A stretch of 64,000 bases of DNA from Richelia sinica FACHB-800 (GCF_014698825.1 NZ_JACJTT010000005.1:154751-218750); one strand, 5' to 3'. Shown: positions 53,534 to 63,726, counted from the stretch's first letter. Program-made: numbers and translations. Notes: a model not told the origin generated them from the sequence alone.

Positions 53534-54694
53534 ATGCGGATATTTATCAGCACTGGCGAAGTTTCTGGGGATTTACAGGGTTCGCTATTAATTGTCGCGC
53601 TGCAACGTCAAGCTCAAAGGTTGGGAATCAAGTTAGAAATTGTGGCCTTGGGTGGCGACAAAATGGCCGCAGCTGGGGCGAGGATTTTGGGTAATACTAG
53701 CAGTATTGGCTCAATGGGTTTGGTGGAATCTTTACCCTATGTGATCCCGACTCTCAGGGTACAACGGCAAGCGATCGCCTATTTACAAGAAAATCCACCG
53801 GATTTGGTAGTGCTGATTGATTATATGGGGCCAAATTTAGGCATTGGCACCTATATGCGCCAAAATTTACCAAAAGTGCCCGTAGCTTATTATATCGCTC
53901 CCCAAGAGTGGGTGTGGTCAATGAGTGTGCGGAATACAAACCGGATCGTCGGGTTTACAAATAAGTTATTGGCGATTTTTCCCGAAGAAGGAAGATACTA
54001 TCAAGCTAATGGTGCAAATGTCTGTTGGGTCGGTCATCCTTTGGTGGATAGGATGCAAAATGCACCCAGTCGGGAAGTTGCAAGGCAAAAGTTAGGTATT
54101 CCAGATGAACAAATAGCGATCGCTCTATTACCAGCTTCTCGTCGTCAAGAGTTAAAATATTTGTTACCAGCCATCTTTCAAGCTGCCCAAACTATTAAAA
54201 GCAAGTTACCAACTGCCCATTTTTGGATTCCTCTGTCCTTAGAAGCCTTTAGACAGCCAATCACAGCAGCAATTCAAGATTACGGTTTACAAGCCACAAT
54301 CCTATCGGGTCAACAACAGGAACTGTTTGCAGCAGCAGATTTCGCCATTACTAAGTCTGGGACAGTGAATTTAGAGTTAGCCTTGTTAAATGTCCCCCAG
54401 GTAGTTGTTTATCGTCTCAGTCCGATTACAGCTTGGATAGCGCGTCATATTCTCAAGGGTTCCATTCCTTTTGCTTCTCCTGTTAACTTGGTAGTCATGC
54501 GGGAAATTGTGCCAGAATTATTACAAGAGCAGGCAACAGGCGAGAACATCACCCAGGCAGCAATGGAATTATTGCTCAATCCAGAACGCAGACAGCAGAC
54601 TTGGACTGATTATCAGGAGATGCGGCGTTGTTTGGGAGAGGTGGGAGTATGCGATCGCGCTGCACAAGAAATTCTGCAAATGTTACCAATTTAG
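53534..54694 (+). CDS. lpxB: Lipid-A-disaccharide synthase
   Basis: A 386-residue GT-B glycosyltransferase (family GT19) that joins two acylated glucosamine units. Motifs ISTGEVSGDLQGSLL, DYMGPNL, YYIAPQEWVWS and the C-terminal KSGTVNLELAL are present. The length is normal. It closes the cluster omp85-lpxC-fabZ-lpxA-lpxB. Confidence 0.96.
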   Translation: MRIFISTGEVSGDLQGSLLIVALQRQAQRLGIKLEIVALGGDKMAAAGARILGNTSSIGSMGLVESLPYVIPTLRVQRQAIAYLQENPPDLVVLIDYMGPNLGIGTYMRQNLPKVPVAYYIAPQEWVWSMSVRNTNRIVGFTNKLLAIFPEEGRYYQANGANVCWVGHPLVDRMQNAPSREVARQKLGIPDEQIAIALLPASRRQELKYLLPAIFQAAQTIKSKLPTAHFWIPLSLEAFRQPITAAIQDYGLQATILSGQQQELFAAADFAITKSGTVNLELALLNVPQVVVYRLSPITAWIARHILKGSIPFASPVNLVVMREIVPELLQEQATGENITQAAMELLLNPERRQQTWTDYQEMRRCLGEVGVCDRAAQEILQMLPI

Positions 54695-54796
54695 TGTTTA
54701 ACCTATCTGCTAACATTTAATGGGCAATTGGGAAAAATAGAGAATAACACTCAAAAATTGAAGATTTCTCCCAAAAATCGAATGTATGCAGATTAA

Positions 54797-56098
54797 ATGT
54801 CCATTAATTTAGCCACAGAAAAAAATGTCAAAAGACCCATAGCCGTTGATTTATTTGCTGGGTCCGGAGGAATGACCCTTGGTTTTGAACAAGCAGGGTT
54901 TGATGTCTTAGCCGCAGTAGAAATAGACCCTATTCATTGTGCCGTACATGAATTTAATTTCCCCTTTTGGAAAATATTTTGTAAAAGTGTTGGGGAAATT
55001 ACAGGTACAGAAATTAGAAACAATTCTAGTATTGGTAATCAAGAAATAGATGTGGTTTTTGGTGGGCCACCTTGTCAAGGTTTTTCTTTAATGGGTAAAC
55101 GGCTATTAGATGACCCACGTAATGCTTTAGTTTTTCATTATATTCGCTTAGTTTTGGAATTACAGCCTAAATTTGTCGTATTAGAAAATGTTAAAGGCAT
55201 AACTTTAGGTAAACATCGTAATTTATTATTAGAAATCATTGCCACATTCACCCAAAATAATTATCGAGTCCAAGAAGATTATCAAATTTTAAATGCTGCT
55301 GCCTATGGAGTACCTCAAAATCGGGAAAGATTATTTTTATTAGCTTGTCGTCAAGATTTAGAATTACCAAACTATCCTCAACCTATTACCCAAATTCCTA
55401 CTAAAAAGAAACATTTAAATCATCATCTGCCCTTAACACCAACTGTAAAAGAAGCACTGCAAGATTTACCAAAAATTGAAAAATATCCAGAACTATATCA
55501 ACAAGACTGGGTAGAGGCTAGATTTGGTAAACCTAGTGAATATGTTAAGCAACTGAATCATGGCAATAATTTTTCTTATAAAAGAAAGTATAGACGCAAA
55601 ATTTTAACATCTAGTTTAAGAACCATTCATTCAGAAATATCAACTCAAAGATTTCAAGAAACCTTACATGGTAAATTTGAGCCAGTTAGCCGTTTTTACA
55701 AACTAGACCCTGATGGTATTTGTAACACATTAAGAGCCGGAACAGCCAGTAATCGAGGTTCTTTTACTTCCCCTCGACCAATTCATCCCTTTTCACCTAG
55801 ATGTATTACTGTTCGGGAAGCAGCAAGATTACATTCCTATCCCGACTGGTTTAGATTTCATGTCACTAAATGGCATGGTTTTCGTCAAGTAGGAAATTCT
55901 GTTCCCCCCTTATTAGCACAAGCAGTCGCAGCAGAAATTATCAAAGCTTTGAATTGTCATATCCAGCAACCAGAAAAGGTTTATCAATTAGGAGATGAAA
56001 GTTTATTGAAATACACAATGTCTCAAGCTTCCAAGCATTACCGCGTAGGTACAGATATCATTGAACCAAGGGCAAAGAAAAAGAAAAATACTCAGTGA
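54797..56098 (+). CDS. DNA (cytosine-5)-methyltransferase, apparently solitary
   Basis: A 433-residue C5 methyltransferase. SAM motif I is DLFAGSGGMTLGFEQAG, motif IV with the catalytic Cys is GGPPCQGFS, motif VI is LENVKG, motif VIII is QNRERLFLL, and motif X is RQVGNSVPPLLAQAVA. The target-recognition region (about 215-330) is long. No restriction gene is adjacent, so this is probably an orphan or epigenetic methylase; the recognition site is not readable. Cyanobacteria have solitary enzymes of this kind, including ones acting on CGATCG within HIP1, a possibility here. Confidence 0.92.
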   Translation: MSINLATEKNVKRPIAVDLFAGSGGMTLGFEQAGFDVLAAVEIDPIHCAVHEFNFPFWKIFCKSVGEITGTEIRNNSSIGNQEIDVVFGGPPCQGFSLMGKRLLDDPRNALVFHYIRLVLELQPKFVVLENVKGITLGKHRNLLLEIIATFTQNNYRVQEDYQILNAAAYGVPQNRERLFLLACRQDLELPNYPQPITQIPTKKKHLNHHLPLTPTVKEALQDLPKIEKYPELYQQDWVEARFGKPSEYVKQLNHGNNFSYKRKYRRKILTSSLRTIHSEISTQRFQETLHGKFEPVSRFYKLDPDGICNTLRAGTASNRGSFTSPRPIHPFSPRCITVREAARLHSYPDWFRFHVTKWHGFRQVGNSVPPLLAQAVAAEIIKALNCHIQQPEKVYQLGDESLLKYTMSQASKHYRVGTDIIEPRAKKKKNTQ

Positions 56099-56301
56099 GT
56101 CAAACTACTTAATGGAAATATAATTCAGTAAAATATTATAGGAGTTAAACACTGTACAAATTTACCATAATGTGGATGAAGTAAATTGAATAGTTTCAGG
56201 TAGTGAAAACTAAGTCTATTCATGGTAAATTGTCCCATCTCGTAGGGATTTTGCAATGTTAACCCCCTACTTTACCCTTGATAAATATTTGGTGTTTTAT
56301 G

Positions 56302-57477
56302 TCAATGTGTAAATTCTATATATTTCTTTACAGCATTTTTTTGTGCATAGTTAAGATTCTTTTGATACTCTGTGATCTTTGTTTGAGCAAGAGCATAATT
56401 CTGGCTTGAAGCAGGTACACTTTTCATCATATCTATAGCCTTTTGCCATTGATTTACAACTTCTTGCCATTCATCTGGAGATTTGGCAGATTGTGTCAAT
56501 TTTGCCGCACCCATAGCTTCATTGACAGCTAATCGAAAATTATCAGTCGAAGGTGCTATTTCTGGTGATGAAGATGGGGCGTTTTCAGTGCTTAATTTTT
56601 CTGGGGTAGATACTAATTCTGATTGAGAAGCTATAGGTGCAGATTGTATAACGGTAAAATCAGGTAACTTAGAAAATAAATATATCCCTCCAGCTATCAA
56701 AGGAATTAATAAACCTAGAGATATTTGTTTAATAATTTTACGGTGTGGATAGAGTGAATTTACCTGTTTATTTTCAGGTTGAGCCATACTAACTTGGGGC
56801 TGCATATTATACATACCCATTTCACCTTTTAAATTATTCAATTCTCTGTCAATATGATTAACAAGATTTTCCTTATTTTCCTCTTTTTTATCTTCTGAAT
56901 AAACTAATAATAAGCGCCGTTTAAATAAAAACTCAATCTGATAAATTAATGCTCCAGTAGTCATCCATATACCAGCCAAAATAGCAACAATTCTTTCCTC
57001 AAAATCAGTGTAAAATTCTACTGGGTCAGATAAATCAATATTAAATATTGATATTAATATTGTTGCAAATAATGTAGATACGAGGGTGGATATCAAGATG
57101 ACTAGCCAAGCATACAATCCTTCCCAATAACTGATTAATCCTGGATATATGCCTTGACACTTGCCTATTTCTGGTGCTTGAATTTCTGGCATAAATCGAC
57201 TAATAATAACATGTAATAAATGATGAGTAAATGCTACTAATAAAATGGGAGATAAGATTAATAATATTAAGATGATGATAGCTAATTCTAGACTGTCAGA
57301 AGAATAAGCTACGCGAAAGCCTACTTTTCCAGTATGTTCAATGAAAAAGATAATAACTCTTAAAAACAACGCTAAAATAAATGTCTTTAACCATGAACTA
57401 GGATAGGGAAACCAAACAGGCCAAGACAATTTTGGTGTCTGCGTAGGGGATGGTTTGGGAGAATGAGGATTATTCAT
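56302..57477 (-). CDS. Multi-pass membrane protein of unknown function
   Basis: A 391-residue protein that I do not recognise. There are four or five hydrophobic segments in the first ~185 residues, a charged region (KKEENKENLVNHIDREL), another membrane segment near 240-255, then an outer or periplasmic Ser/Pro/Glu-rich linker. The C-terminal ~85 residues are helical and Gln/Lys-rich (SPDEWQEVVNQWQKAIDMMKSVP, YALAQTKITEYQKNLNYAQ), resembling a short TPR-like helix pair seen at the end of other cyanobacterial proteins. The N-terminus is proline-rich. Confidence 0.65.
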   Translation of the reverse strand: MNNPHSPKPSPTQTPKLSWPVWFPYPSSWLKTFILALFLRVIIFFIEHTGKVGFRVAYSSDSLELAIIILILLILSPILLVAFTHHLLHVIISRFMPEIQAPEIGKCQGIYPGLISYWEGLYAWLVILISTLVSTLFATILISIFNIDLSDPVEFYTDFEERIVAILAGIWMTTGALIYQIEFLFKRRLLLVYSEDKKEENKENLVNHIDRELNNLKGEMGMYNMQPQVSMAQPENKQVNSLYPHRKIIKQISLGLLIPLIAGGIYLFSKLPDFTVIQSAPIASQSELVSTPEKLSTENAPSSSPEIAPSTDNFRLAVNEAMGAAKLTQSAKSPDEWQEVVNQWQKAIDMMKSVPASSQNYALAQTKITEYQKNLNYAQKNAVKKYIEFTH

Positions 57478-57642
57478 GGACTGTCCCTGATAACTAATTA
57501 CTCACGCACTTAGTATTCCCAAGTCAAGGAGAAAACTAACTCGGCATTTCTATCGAAATGACGTATTAGTAGGGTGATTCCTGAAGGGGTGTAAGCTTTG
57601 TGCTGTGCAAAGTTATAACTATAATAAACAGTGTAAATTAAA

Positions 57643-58764
57643 TTAATTTAATTCCTGATGTAACTTTTCATTTCTTCCAGGTAAATAAACATTCACAGTG
57701 GTCTGTTGTCCAACCACACTCTGGATATTAAACTGACCACCATATAATTCCACTAAGCGTTTAGCAATAGTTAGTCCTAAACCTGATCCTTGTTGTTCAT
57801 ACAGCTTCCGTTCAAACTGGTTATAAGCAGCAATATTAGCAATTTGTTCTGCTGTCATTCCTCGTCCGTAATCTACAATAGATAAATGTAGATAATTATC
57901 TAAAAACTTGCTAGTAACTCTGATAGGAGTACCACTACGAGAAAATTTAAAGGCATTATCTAAAAGTTCTTCAATAATTTTATAAAATTTTGTATCAGGT
58001 ATGAAGACAATTACTTCGGAAATATCTAAATATAAGTCTTCTACTCTCTCTGCCTGTTGTGCTAATTTTAGACATAGTTCTTTCAAATGACACTGGGTGT
58101 AACAATATTCTTGTTTACTTCTAATTTGAGCGATTCTTTCAGGATTGGCTAAAGTTAATTCTAATTCTGCATATAATAAAAAATTCTTGGTAATTCGATA
58201 TAATCTTTCGCCAGAAGTATGAATTATTTTTAATAATTCTATAGATTGTTCTTGGTCAATTGTTGGATAATAATTAGTTAGAAATTTAGAGCTATTAATA
58301 ATTACGTTGAGAGGTGTGTGTAATTCATGGGGAAGGGCATAAGCAATATTTAAGCGCAGTTCATCTATTTTTTCTAATGATTTTCTTTTTAAGATATTCT
58401 TCTTTGCTAATTGGGCTGTCACTGCTCCCAAAACTTCATCTTTAGTAAAAGGTTTAGTTAAGTAATCATCTGCACCTAGTTCCATACCCCGACGTTGATT
58501 AATTTTGTTGAGTTTAGCAGTTAAGAAAATAAAGCTGATTGTAGAAGTAGCAGAATTATCTCTTATTTTTTGTAAAACTTCATAGCCATCGAGACCAGAC
58601 ATCATAATATCGCAGATGATCAAATCAGGAATAGTTTCTAGTGCTAAATTAACCCCTAAAAGACCATTATCTGCTTCAATTACTTCAAATTGTTCATAGG
58701 TGAGAATTTCCCGCAGTATTTCCCGAATATCTTCTTCATTTTCGATTAATAATATCTTGTTCAT
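57643..58764 (-). CDS. Response-regulator/histidine-kinase hybrid
   Basis: A 373-residue signalling protein with a receiver domain first. The receiver has D52 as phosphoacceptor (IICDIMMSGLDG) and K104 in YLTKPF. A HisKA-like helix pair follows with H146 (ALPHELHTPLNVI), then the ATP-binding domain with N in LLDNAFKFS, DYGRGM and GSGLGLTIAKRL. There is no sensor or membrane domain, so it is a cytoplasmic relay component whose input must come from another kinase. No partner gene is adjacent. Confidence 0.92.
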   Translation of the reverse strand: MNKILLIENEEDIREILREILTYEQFEVIEADNGLLGVNLALETIPDLIICDIMMSGLDGYEVLQKIRDNSATSTISFIFLTAKLNKINQRRGMELGADDYLTKPFTKDEVLGAVTAQLAKKNILKRKSLEKIDELRLNIAYALPHELHTPLNVIINSSKFLTNYYPTIDQEQSIELLKIIHTSGERLYRITKNFLLYAELELTLANPERIAQIRSKQEYCYTQCHLKELCLKLAQQAERVEDLYLDISEVIVFIPDTKFYKIIEELLDNAFKFSRSGTPIRVTSKFLDNYLHLSIVDYGRGMTAEQIANIAAYNQFERKLYEQQGSGLGLTIAKRLVELYGGQFNIQSVVGQQTTVNVYLPGRNEKLHQELN

Positions 58765-58977
58765 GCCTTTATCTAGTTAGAAAATAATCATAAATTTAAT
58801 TAACGTTTGTTGCAGAGTAAGTTATTTTTTAATTGTTAGATTGAAAAATTAAATTAAGTATCAAGTACCTAAAATTTGGGTAAATTAAAGTTATCTATAT
58901 CATTATGGAGCAAAATAAAGTTCAAAAATCATCTGCATCAGTAATATTAGACCAAAAATACTTGAATAATCGGGATT

Positions 58978-59643
58978 ATGCAAATATATCAACTTCATGA
59001 TTGGCCGGAGACAGAAAAGGAAGCGATCGCTATTCAAGAAACCCTCAAACATCAAGTCATCACCATCGACCAACTGAAACAACCCATTCAATACGTAGCT
59101 GGGGTAGATATGGGTTTTTTGGCAAATGGTACAATTAGCCGTGCAGCGGTGGCCGTGCTAAGTTTTCCAGATTTACAAGTTGTCGAAACTACCTTAGCCC
59201 ATCGTCCTACCTCATTCCCTTATATCCCTGGTTTTCTTTCTTTTCGGGAAATACCTGCGGTTCTCGAAGCTTTAGAAAAGATTCAGACTATACCCGATTT
59301 AATTCTGTGTGATGGTCAGGGAATTGCTCACCCCCGTAGATTTGGCATTGCTTGTCATTTAGGAGTAATTTTAGATATACCCACAATTGGTGTAGCAAAA
59401 TCTTTGCTAATTGGCAAGCATGAAGAATTATCATTAACTAGAGGTAGCTGGCAACCACTTATACACAAAAATGAAATTGTTGGCGCAGTTTTACGCACTC
59501 GCACAGGTGTTAAACCATTGTATATTTCTAGCGGTCATAGAGTCAGTTTAGGCACAGCTATTGACTATGTATTGCAATGCACACCTAAATATCGACTACC
59601 AGAAACTACACGGATAGCGGATAAATTAGCATCTTCTAGATAA
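58978..59643 (+). CDS. nfi: Endonuclease V
   Basis: A 221-residue repair nuclease that nicks DNA near deoxyinosine. Family motifs AGVDMGF, SFPYIPGFLSFREIP, DLILCDGQGIAHPRRFGIACHLGV and IGVAKSLL are complete; the acidic residues needed for Mg2+ are present. The ATG gives the usual length. It is divergent from the hybrid kinase with a 213-bp gap. Confidence 0.94.
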   Translation: MQIYQLHDWPETEKEAIAIQETLKHQVITIDQLKQPIQYVAGVDMGFLANGTISRAAVAVLSFPDLQVVETTLAHRPTSFPYIPGFLSFREIPAVLEALEKIQTIPDLILCDGQGIAHPRRFGIACHLGVILDIPTIGVAKSLLIGKHEELSLTRGSWQPLIHKNEIVGAVLRTRTGVKPLYISSGHRVSLGTAIDYVLQCTPKYRLPETTRIADKLASSR

Positions 59644-59746
59644 AACCAAACTTCTATATAACATTTGTTGTATTTTTAATCATCACATTAGAAATCCTAC
59701 AGCAACTGATGGTATCTAGCTAAATAAGATTTACTCAATTACAACA

Positions 59747-60292
59747 ATGAACTCACTAACTTTACATTGGCATGATGCAGGTCAAGATAAAACTCAACAA
59801 ATTTATGAACAACAATTCAGTAAAAATCCTGGTACTGTGAGGCTAGGTCGTGATCCATTCAAATGTGACATTGTTTTAACTCACCCTACGGTTTCTGGTT
59901 TACATGTAGAAATATTTTTTTATCCTCAAAAACATTGTTTTTGTATTAGAAATTTACGTCCTACTAATCCACCTATAGTAGATAATCAACCATTAAATCA
60001 AACAGAAATTATTCTCAAGGAAGGGAGTATTATTTATCTGGGTCAGCAACAAATCAAAATTACAAAAATTATTATTAATTCTATTCCTCCTACTATCATT
60101 ACTCCGCCACAGTCACCAAGAGTTAATTACCAACTGCCATCTACACCTCCAGTACAACCACAACCCGTATATGCTTTAGAGTGTCCTAAATGTCATAAAA
60201 TTTCTTCCGCAGAAAATTTGCAAATTGGTTGTCCTTGGTGTGGTACTTCCTTAGCAGCAGCCATGAGTGTTTTAGTAGTACCGAATAATTAA
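59747..60292 (+). CDS. FHA-domain protein with C-terminal zinc ribbon
   Basis: A 181-residue protein. Residues ~25-105 are a forkhead-associated domain (VRLGRDPFKCDIVLTHPTVSGLHVEI), which binds phosphothreonine peptides. A proline-rich linker follows, and the last ~40 residues hold two CxxC pairs (LECPKCHK and GCPWCG) typical of a zinc ribbon. It is followed after 83 bp by a second FHA gene in the same direction, so the two probably work in one phosphothreonine-signalling context, perhaps with Ser/Thr kinases such as the one at 36 kb. Confidence 0.88.
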   Translation: MNSLTLHWHDAGQDKTQQIYEQQFSKNPGTVRLGRDPFKCDIVLTHPTVSGLHVEIFFYPQKHCFCIRNLRPTNPPIVDNQPLNQTEIILKEGSIIYLGQQQIKITKIIINSIPPTIITPPQSPRVNYQLPSTPPVQPQPVYALECPKCHKISSAENLQIGCPWCGTSLAAAMSVLVVPNN

Positions 60293-60375
60293 AGATATCT
60301 GGGATAACTATAACCAAAAAATAATACATTTATTAATTAATCTAATCCTATTAATCCTAATATTAGTAGTTTTCA

Positions 60376-62343
60376 ATGAGTAGCTTACAAATTCAATTAA
60401 GTTGGGAAGATCCAGCCACCGGAGAAAGAAGGGAACCAAATTTAAATGCGCCCATTGCTTTTGGTCGAGAATTTGCGCGTCTACCAGCAGAAATAGCCGG
60501 AAACCGTGTTTCCAGAATGGTCTTAAATAGTAATGAAGTCTCTCGTTATCACGCTTTAATTACTTGGGAACAAGACTGGGAAGATAATCATTTAATGGTG
60601 ATTGACCAAAATAGCGTGAATGGTGTTTATGTGAATGGTCAACGCCAAACTCGCTGTCAATTGGCTAATGGCGATACTGTACAAATAGGACCTTACATTA
60701 TTACTGTGCAATTTGGGGTTAATACAACTAATCAACTGCCTCACCATCCTTCACGCATTGAATTTAATCCCCATACCAATATTCCTGATCCCAATTTATT
60801 ACCAAAACCTGCTGTCACTCCTTTAGGGAGTAATTTTCCTCCACCAATTTTTAATAATGTAAAGATAGAAGTACAGGCACTTCATGCTACTAGTTTACCT
60901 GTAGAAGAGTGTGATTATTTAGCCGTTGGTGCTGGCTTAGGTAGTTTTATTTGGGTTGATTTATTAAGAATTAGTGGTGTCAAAGCCGAAAAAATTATTG
61001 CTGTAGGACTAGAAGCCGAACCCTATGCCCGTTATAAACGTTTGTGCCTCAATTCACAAATTCCTTTACATGAAAGATTACGTTCTAATTCTGATTCTTG
61101 TCCCGATAATATTTGGGGATGGCCAAGTTATGCTGGGCGGGAATTTTGGCATGATTTAACTAAAGGTAAACTAAATTCCGCATTTAAATATTTATGGCAA
61201 GTTTTTGCTGAACCGACTTTTGCAGAAACCTATACTCCCCGTGCAGGTAATGTTTTTGATTCTATTGATAGGGAAGCAAAACGCATTTCTTGGCAACAAA
61301 TTTATCGTTATGGTAGAGTCCGGGCAGTTCGTAAAACTGAAGATGGTAGATATTGTATTGCTTACTCCCGTGGGCCAGGAAATTATGCGTTTTTAGTCAG
61401 TCGTTATTTGCATTTAGCCACAGGATATCCTGCAATTCAGTTTCTCCCAGATTTACAGGCTTATCGGGAAAAATATCAAGATTTTAAAGCTGTAGTTAAT
61501 GCTTATGAAGACCACAGCCATGTCTATGAACAACTAGAACGCCAAGGTGGTACGGTGTTAATTCGTGGACGAGGAATTGTGGCTTCACGAATTGTTCAGC
61601 GTATTTATGAGGCTAGAAAAGAAAATCGCAATATTACAGTTTTACATTTGATGCGATCGCCCAAACCCCAAGGTAACAAATTTCAACAAGCCCAGCGACC
61701 AGTAAAAAACCACTACGAATTTCAACCTTTTAACTGGCCCAAAGCTTGTTGGGGTGGGGAACTGCGGTTCATGCTAGAAAAAGCCTCTCCCGAAGAACGC
61801 AAAAGCCTACTAGCTGACTGGGGAGGTACTACTACTGCTGACCGTCTTGACTGGCAGCATATCACCGAACAGGGCTTAAGGGAAGGTTGGTATCAAATCA
61901 CCTTTGGTCAAGTTGTGAAGGTCGAAAAAGATGACAACAACCGTACCATCACCCACATTCAAGAAAAAGGCTTCGGAGAAATGAAGCTATCAGCTGACTT
62001 TATTATTGACGCGACAGGACTAGATGCCCAGGTAGAAGCTAGTCCTCTATTAGCAGACTTGGTTAAACATTACAATTTACCCCTCAACCATTTAGGGCGT
62101 TTAGTGGTAGCCAATAACTTTGAATTAGTAGAAATGCGGAATACTAAAGGGCAAATGTACGCCTCTGGGGCAATAACTTTAGGTGGGCCTTATGCAGCCG
62201 TTGATAGTTTTTTAGGCTTACAATACGCTGCACTAGTAGCAGTTGATGCCATAGCTGCCTCCCGTGGGTCAGGAGTCACTCCCTTGAATTTTCTCAGTTC
62301 TTTTAGACAGTGGGTAAAATGGGTTTTAAATCAGTCACCTTAA
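60376..62343 (+). CDS. FHA domain fused to FAD/NAD(P)-binding oxidoreductase-like protein
   Basis: A 655-residue protein. Residues ~5-115 form an FHA domain (IAFGREFARLP, SNEVSRYHALITWE, NSVNGVYVNGQ). After a linker, residues ~178-640 form a Rossmann-type flavoprotein: VGAGLGSF, a second nucleotide-binding region near VLIRGRGIVASRIVQ, and FIIDATGLDAQ like the ATG motif of flavin monooxygenases. The final part (YASGAITLGGPYAAVDSFLGLQYAAL) resembles the closing FAD contact. The first glycine motif lacks some consensus residues, so activity is uncertain. This fusion would tether a redox enzyme to phosphorylated partners. Confidence 0.8.
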   Translation: MSSLQIQLSWEDPATGERREPNLNAPIAFGREFARLPAEIAGNRVSRMVLNSNEVSRYHALITWEQDWEDNHLMVIDQNSVNGVYVNGQRQTRCQLANGDTVQIGPYIITVQFGVNTTNQLPHHPSRIEFNPHTNIPDPNLLPKPAVTPLGSNFPPPIFNNVKIEVQALHATSLPVEECDYLAVGAGLGSFIWVDLLRISGVKAEKIIAVGLEAEPYARYKRLCLNSQIPLHERLRSNSDSCPDNIWGWPSYAGREFWHDLTKGKLNSAFKYLWQVFAEPTFAETYTPRAGNVFDSIDREAKRISWQQIYRYGRVRAVRKTEDGRYCIAYSRGPGNYAFLVSRYLHLATGYPAIQFLPDLQAYREKYQDFKAVVNAYEDHSHVYEQLERQGGTVLIRGRGIVASRIVQRIYEARKENRNITVLHLMRSPKPQGNKFQQAQRPVKNHYEFQPFNWPKACWGGELRFMLEKASPEERKSLLADWGGTTTADRLDWQHITEQGLREGWYQITFGQVVKVEKDDNNRTITHIQEKGFGEMKLSADFIIDATGLDAQVEASPLLADLVKHYNLPLNHLGRLVVANNFELVEMRNTKGQMYASGAITLGGPYAAVDSFLGLQYAALVAVDAIAASRGSGVTPLNFLSSFRQWVKWVLNQSP

Positions 62344-62454
62344 TGCCGTTAATGCCTCCAGGGCAAGATTGGCATAAAATAGCAAAAAAGATACTATGGA
62401 ATGGTGTACAAATGTATAGAATCTTGTCAAAAGATAAAATATATTGCTTTTAAC

Positions 62455-63177
62455 ATGCAAACTTTAAAGCCTTCCTCCTCAATGCAGCTGTCTGTAGCAC
62501 CAAAACTATGCCAGCCTTTAAAAATCGTCGCTTTGGGAGATAGCTTAGTATATGGATATGGCGACCCAGAAAAAGGTGGTTGGGTAGAACAACTGCGACG
62601 GTGGTGGATGTTACCAGATAGTCCTGGACATGTACTTTATAATCTAGGCGTAAGAGGCGATCGCACGCAACAAGTAGCCCAAAGACTAGAAATAGAATTT
62701 CGCCATCGTGGAGAATTACGAAATCGAGTTCCAGACCTGATTATCTTATCAGTAGGTGTAAACGACACACCCCGCTTAGGTCGTCCCACGGGCAAAAATT
62801 ACACCGATTTTACCCAATTTGAACTAGAAATTGCCTCACTCCTAGACCAAGCCAAACAACTATGTCCCGTCCTCTTCATTGGTATGGTTCCCGTGGACGA
62901 AAGCAAAATGCCCTTCCTTGACTGTTTATACTACAACCACAGCGACCAATACCGCTACAAAGAAGCCACACGTCTCGCTTGTCAGCAACGACAAATACCC
63001 TACCTAGATATCTTTGACCAATGGATGCAACGGGATGAAAATTGGCGTAAACAACGCATCACTACCGATGGACTCCACCCCAACACTTTAGGCTATCAAG
63101 ACCTCCTAGAAGCCGTTCTCAACTGGTCAGAACTAACAAAATACCACTGTCAAGAAAATTACCAACTTAAAGCGTAA
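62455..63177 (+). CDS. SGNH/GDSL-type esterase
   Basis: A 240-residue SGNH hydrolase. The nucleophile block is VALGDSLVYGYG, the Gly block is near YNLGVRGDRTQQVAQRL, the Asn block is LSVGVNDTPR, and the Asp-His pair is TTDGLHPNTLGY. No signal peptide is evident, so it is probably cytoplasmic. ATG at 62455 is preferred over an upstream ATG at 62401 that adds 18 non-conserved residues. The substrate is unknown. Confidence 0.88.
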   Translation: MQTLKPSSSMQLSVAPKLCQPLKIVALGDSLVYGYGDPEKGGWVEQLRRWWMLPDSPGHVLYNLGVRGDRTQQVAQRLEIEFRHRGELRNRVPDLIILSVGVNDTPRLGRPTGKNYTDFTQFELEIASLLDQAKQLCPVLFIGMVPVDESKMPFLDCLYYNHSDQYRYKEATRLACQQRQIPYLDIFDQWMQRDENWRKQRITTDGLHPNTLGYQDLLEAVLNWSELTKYHCQENYQLKA

Positions 63178-63291
63178 CCATGATCAATAGGTGATAGGTG
63201 GCACACAGAATTCATAAATCTCTTATATCCCTATCATCTCCATATTCTCTTCCTCTGCGCTCTCTGCGCCTCTGCGTGACACATAAAAATT

Positions 63292-63726
63292 ATGACACCC
63301 ACCTTACTTGGTCGCTGGCAAACTCGCATACTACTACTATCAACCGTAGGCGTATTAGTCTCCATCCCTTTTGCCATCGGACTAATTGGCCCCGGTGCTA
63401 ACACAGTCTATTTTGCCATCTTAGCCTACGTTGCTATCTTTGGTTTAGCTTGGGACATTCTTTATAATTATCTCCAAAAATCACGCTGGGATAGAGATTG
63501 GCCAGCAGTATATCAACTTTTTGCTGGTATTTGGGAAATGGTATTTGTGTTTTGTGGAGTTAAGCTTTTCGCTTTTTTGCCTATACCTATTCCCGACGAT
63601 GAACTATCAATAGGAATCTTTTTACTTCACTATAGTTGTGTTTGGTTAGCAGTTTTTATTAGTTCTCAAAGCTTGATGAGAATTATTTTTCCTCGTTGGC
63701 GGTTTCGTGGTGGACAATGGTTATAA
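63292..63726 (+). CDS. Small multi-pass membrane protein, conserved hypothetical
   Basis: A 144-residue protein with about four membrane segments (LLLSTVGVLVSIPFAIGLIG, YFAILAYVAIFGLAWDILY, FAGIWEMVFVFCGVKLFAF, IFLLHYSCVWLAVFISS). It ends with a basic RWRFRGGQWL. I do not recognise a family. It lies 182 bp before psbA, in the same direction. Confidence 0.7.
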   Translation: MTPTLLGRWQTRILLLSTVGVLVSIPFAIGLIGPGANTVYFAILAYVAIFGLAWDILYNYLQKSRWDRDWPAVYQLFAGIWEMVFVFCGVKLFAFLPIPIPDDELSIGIFLLHYSCVWLAVFISSQSLMRIIFPRWRFRGGQWL

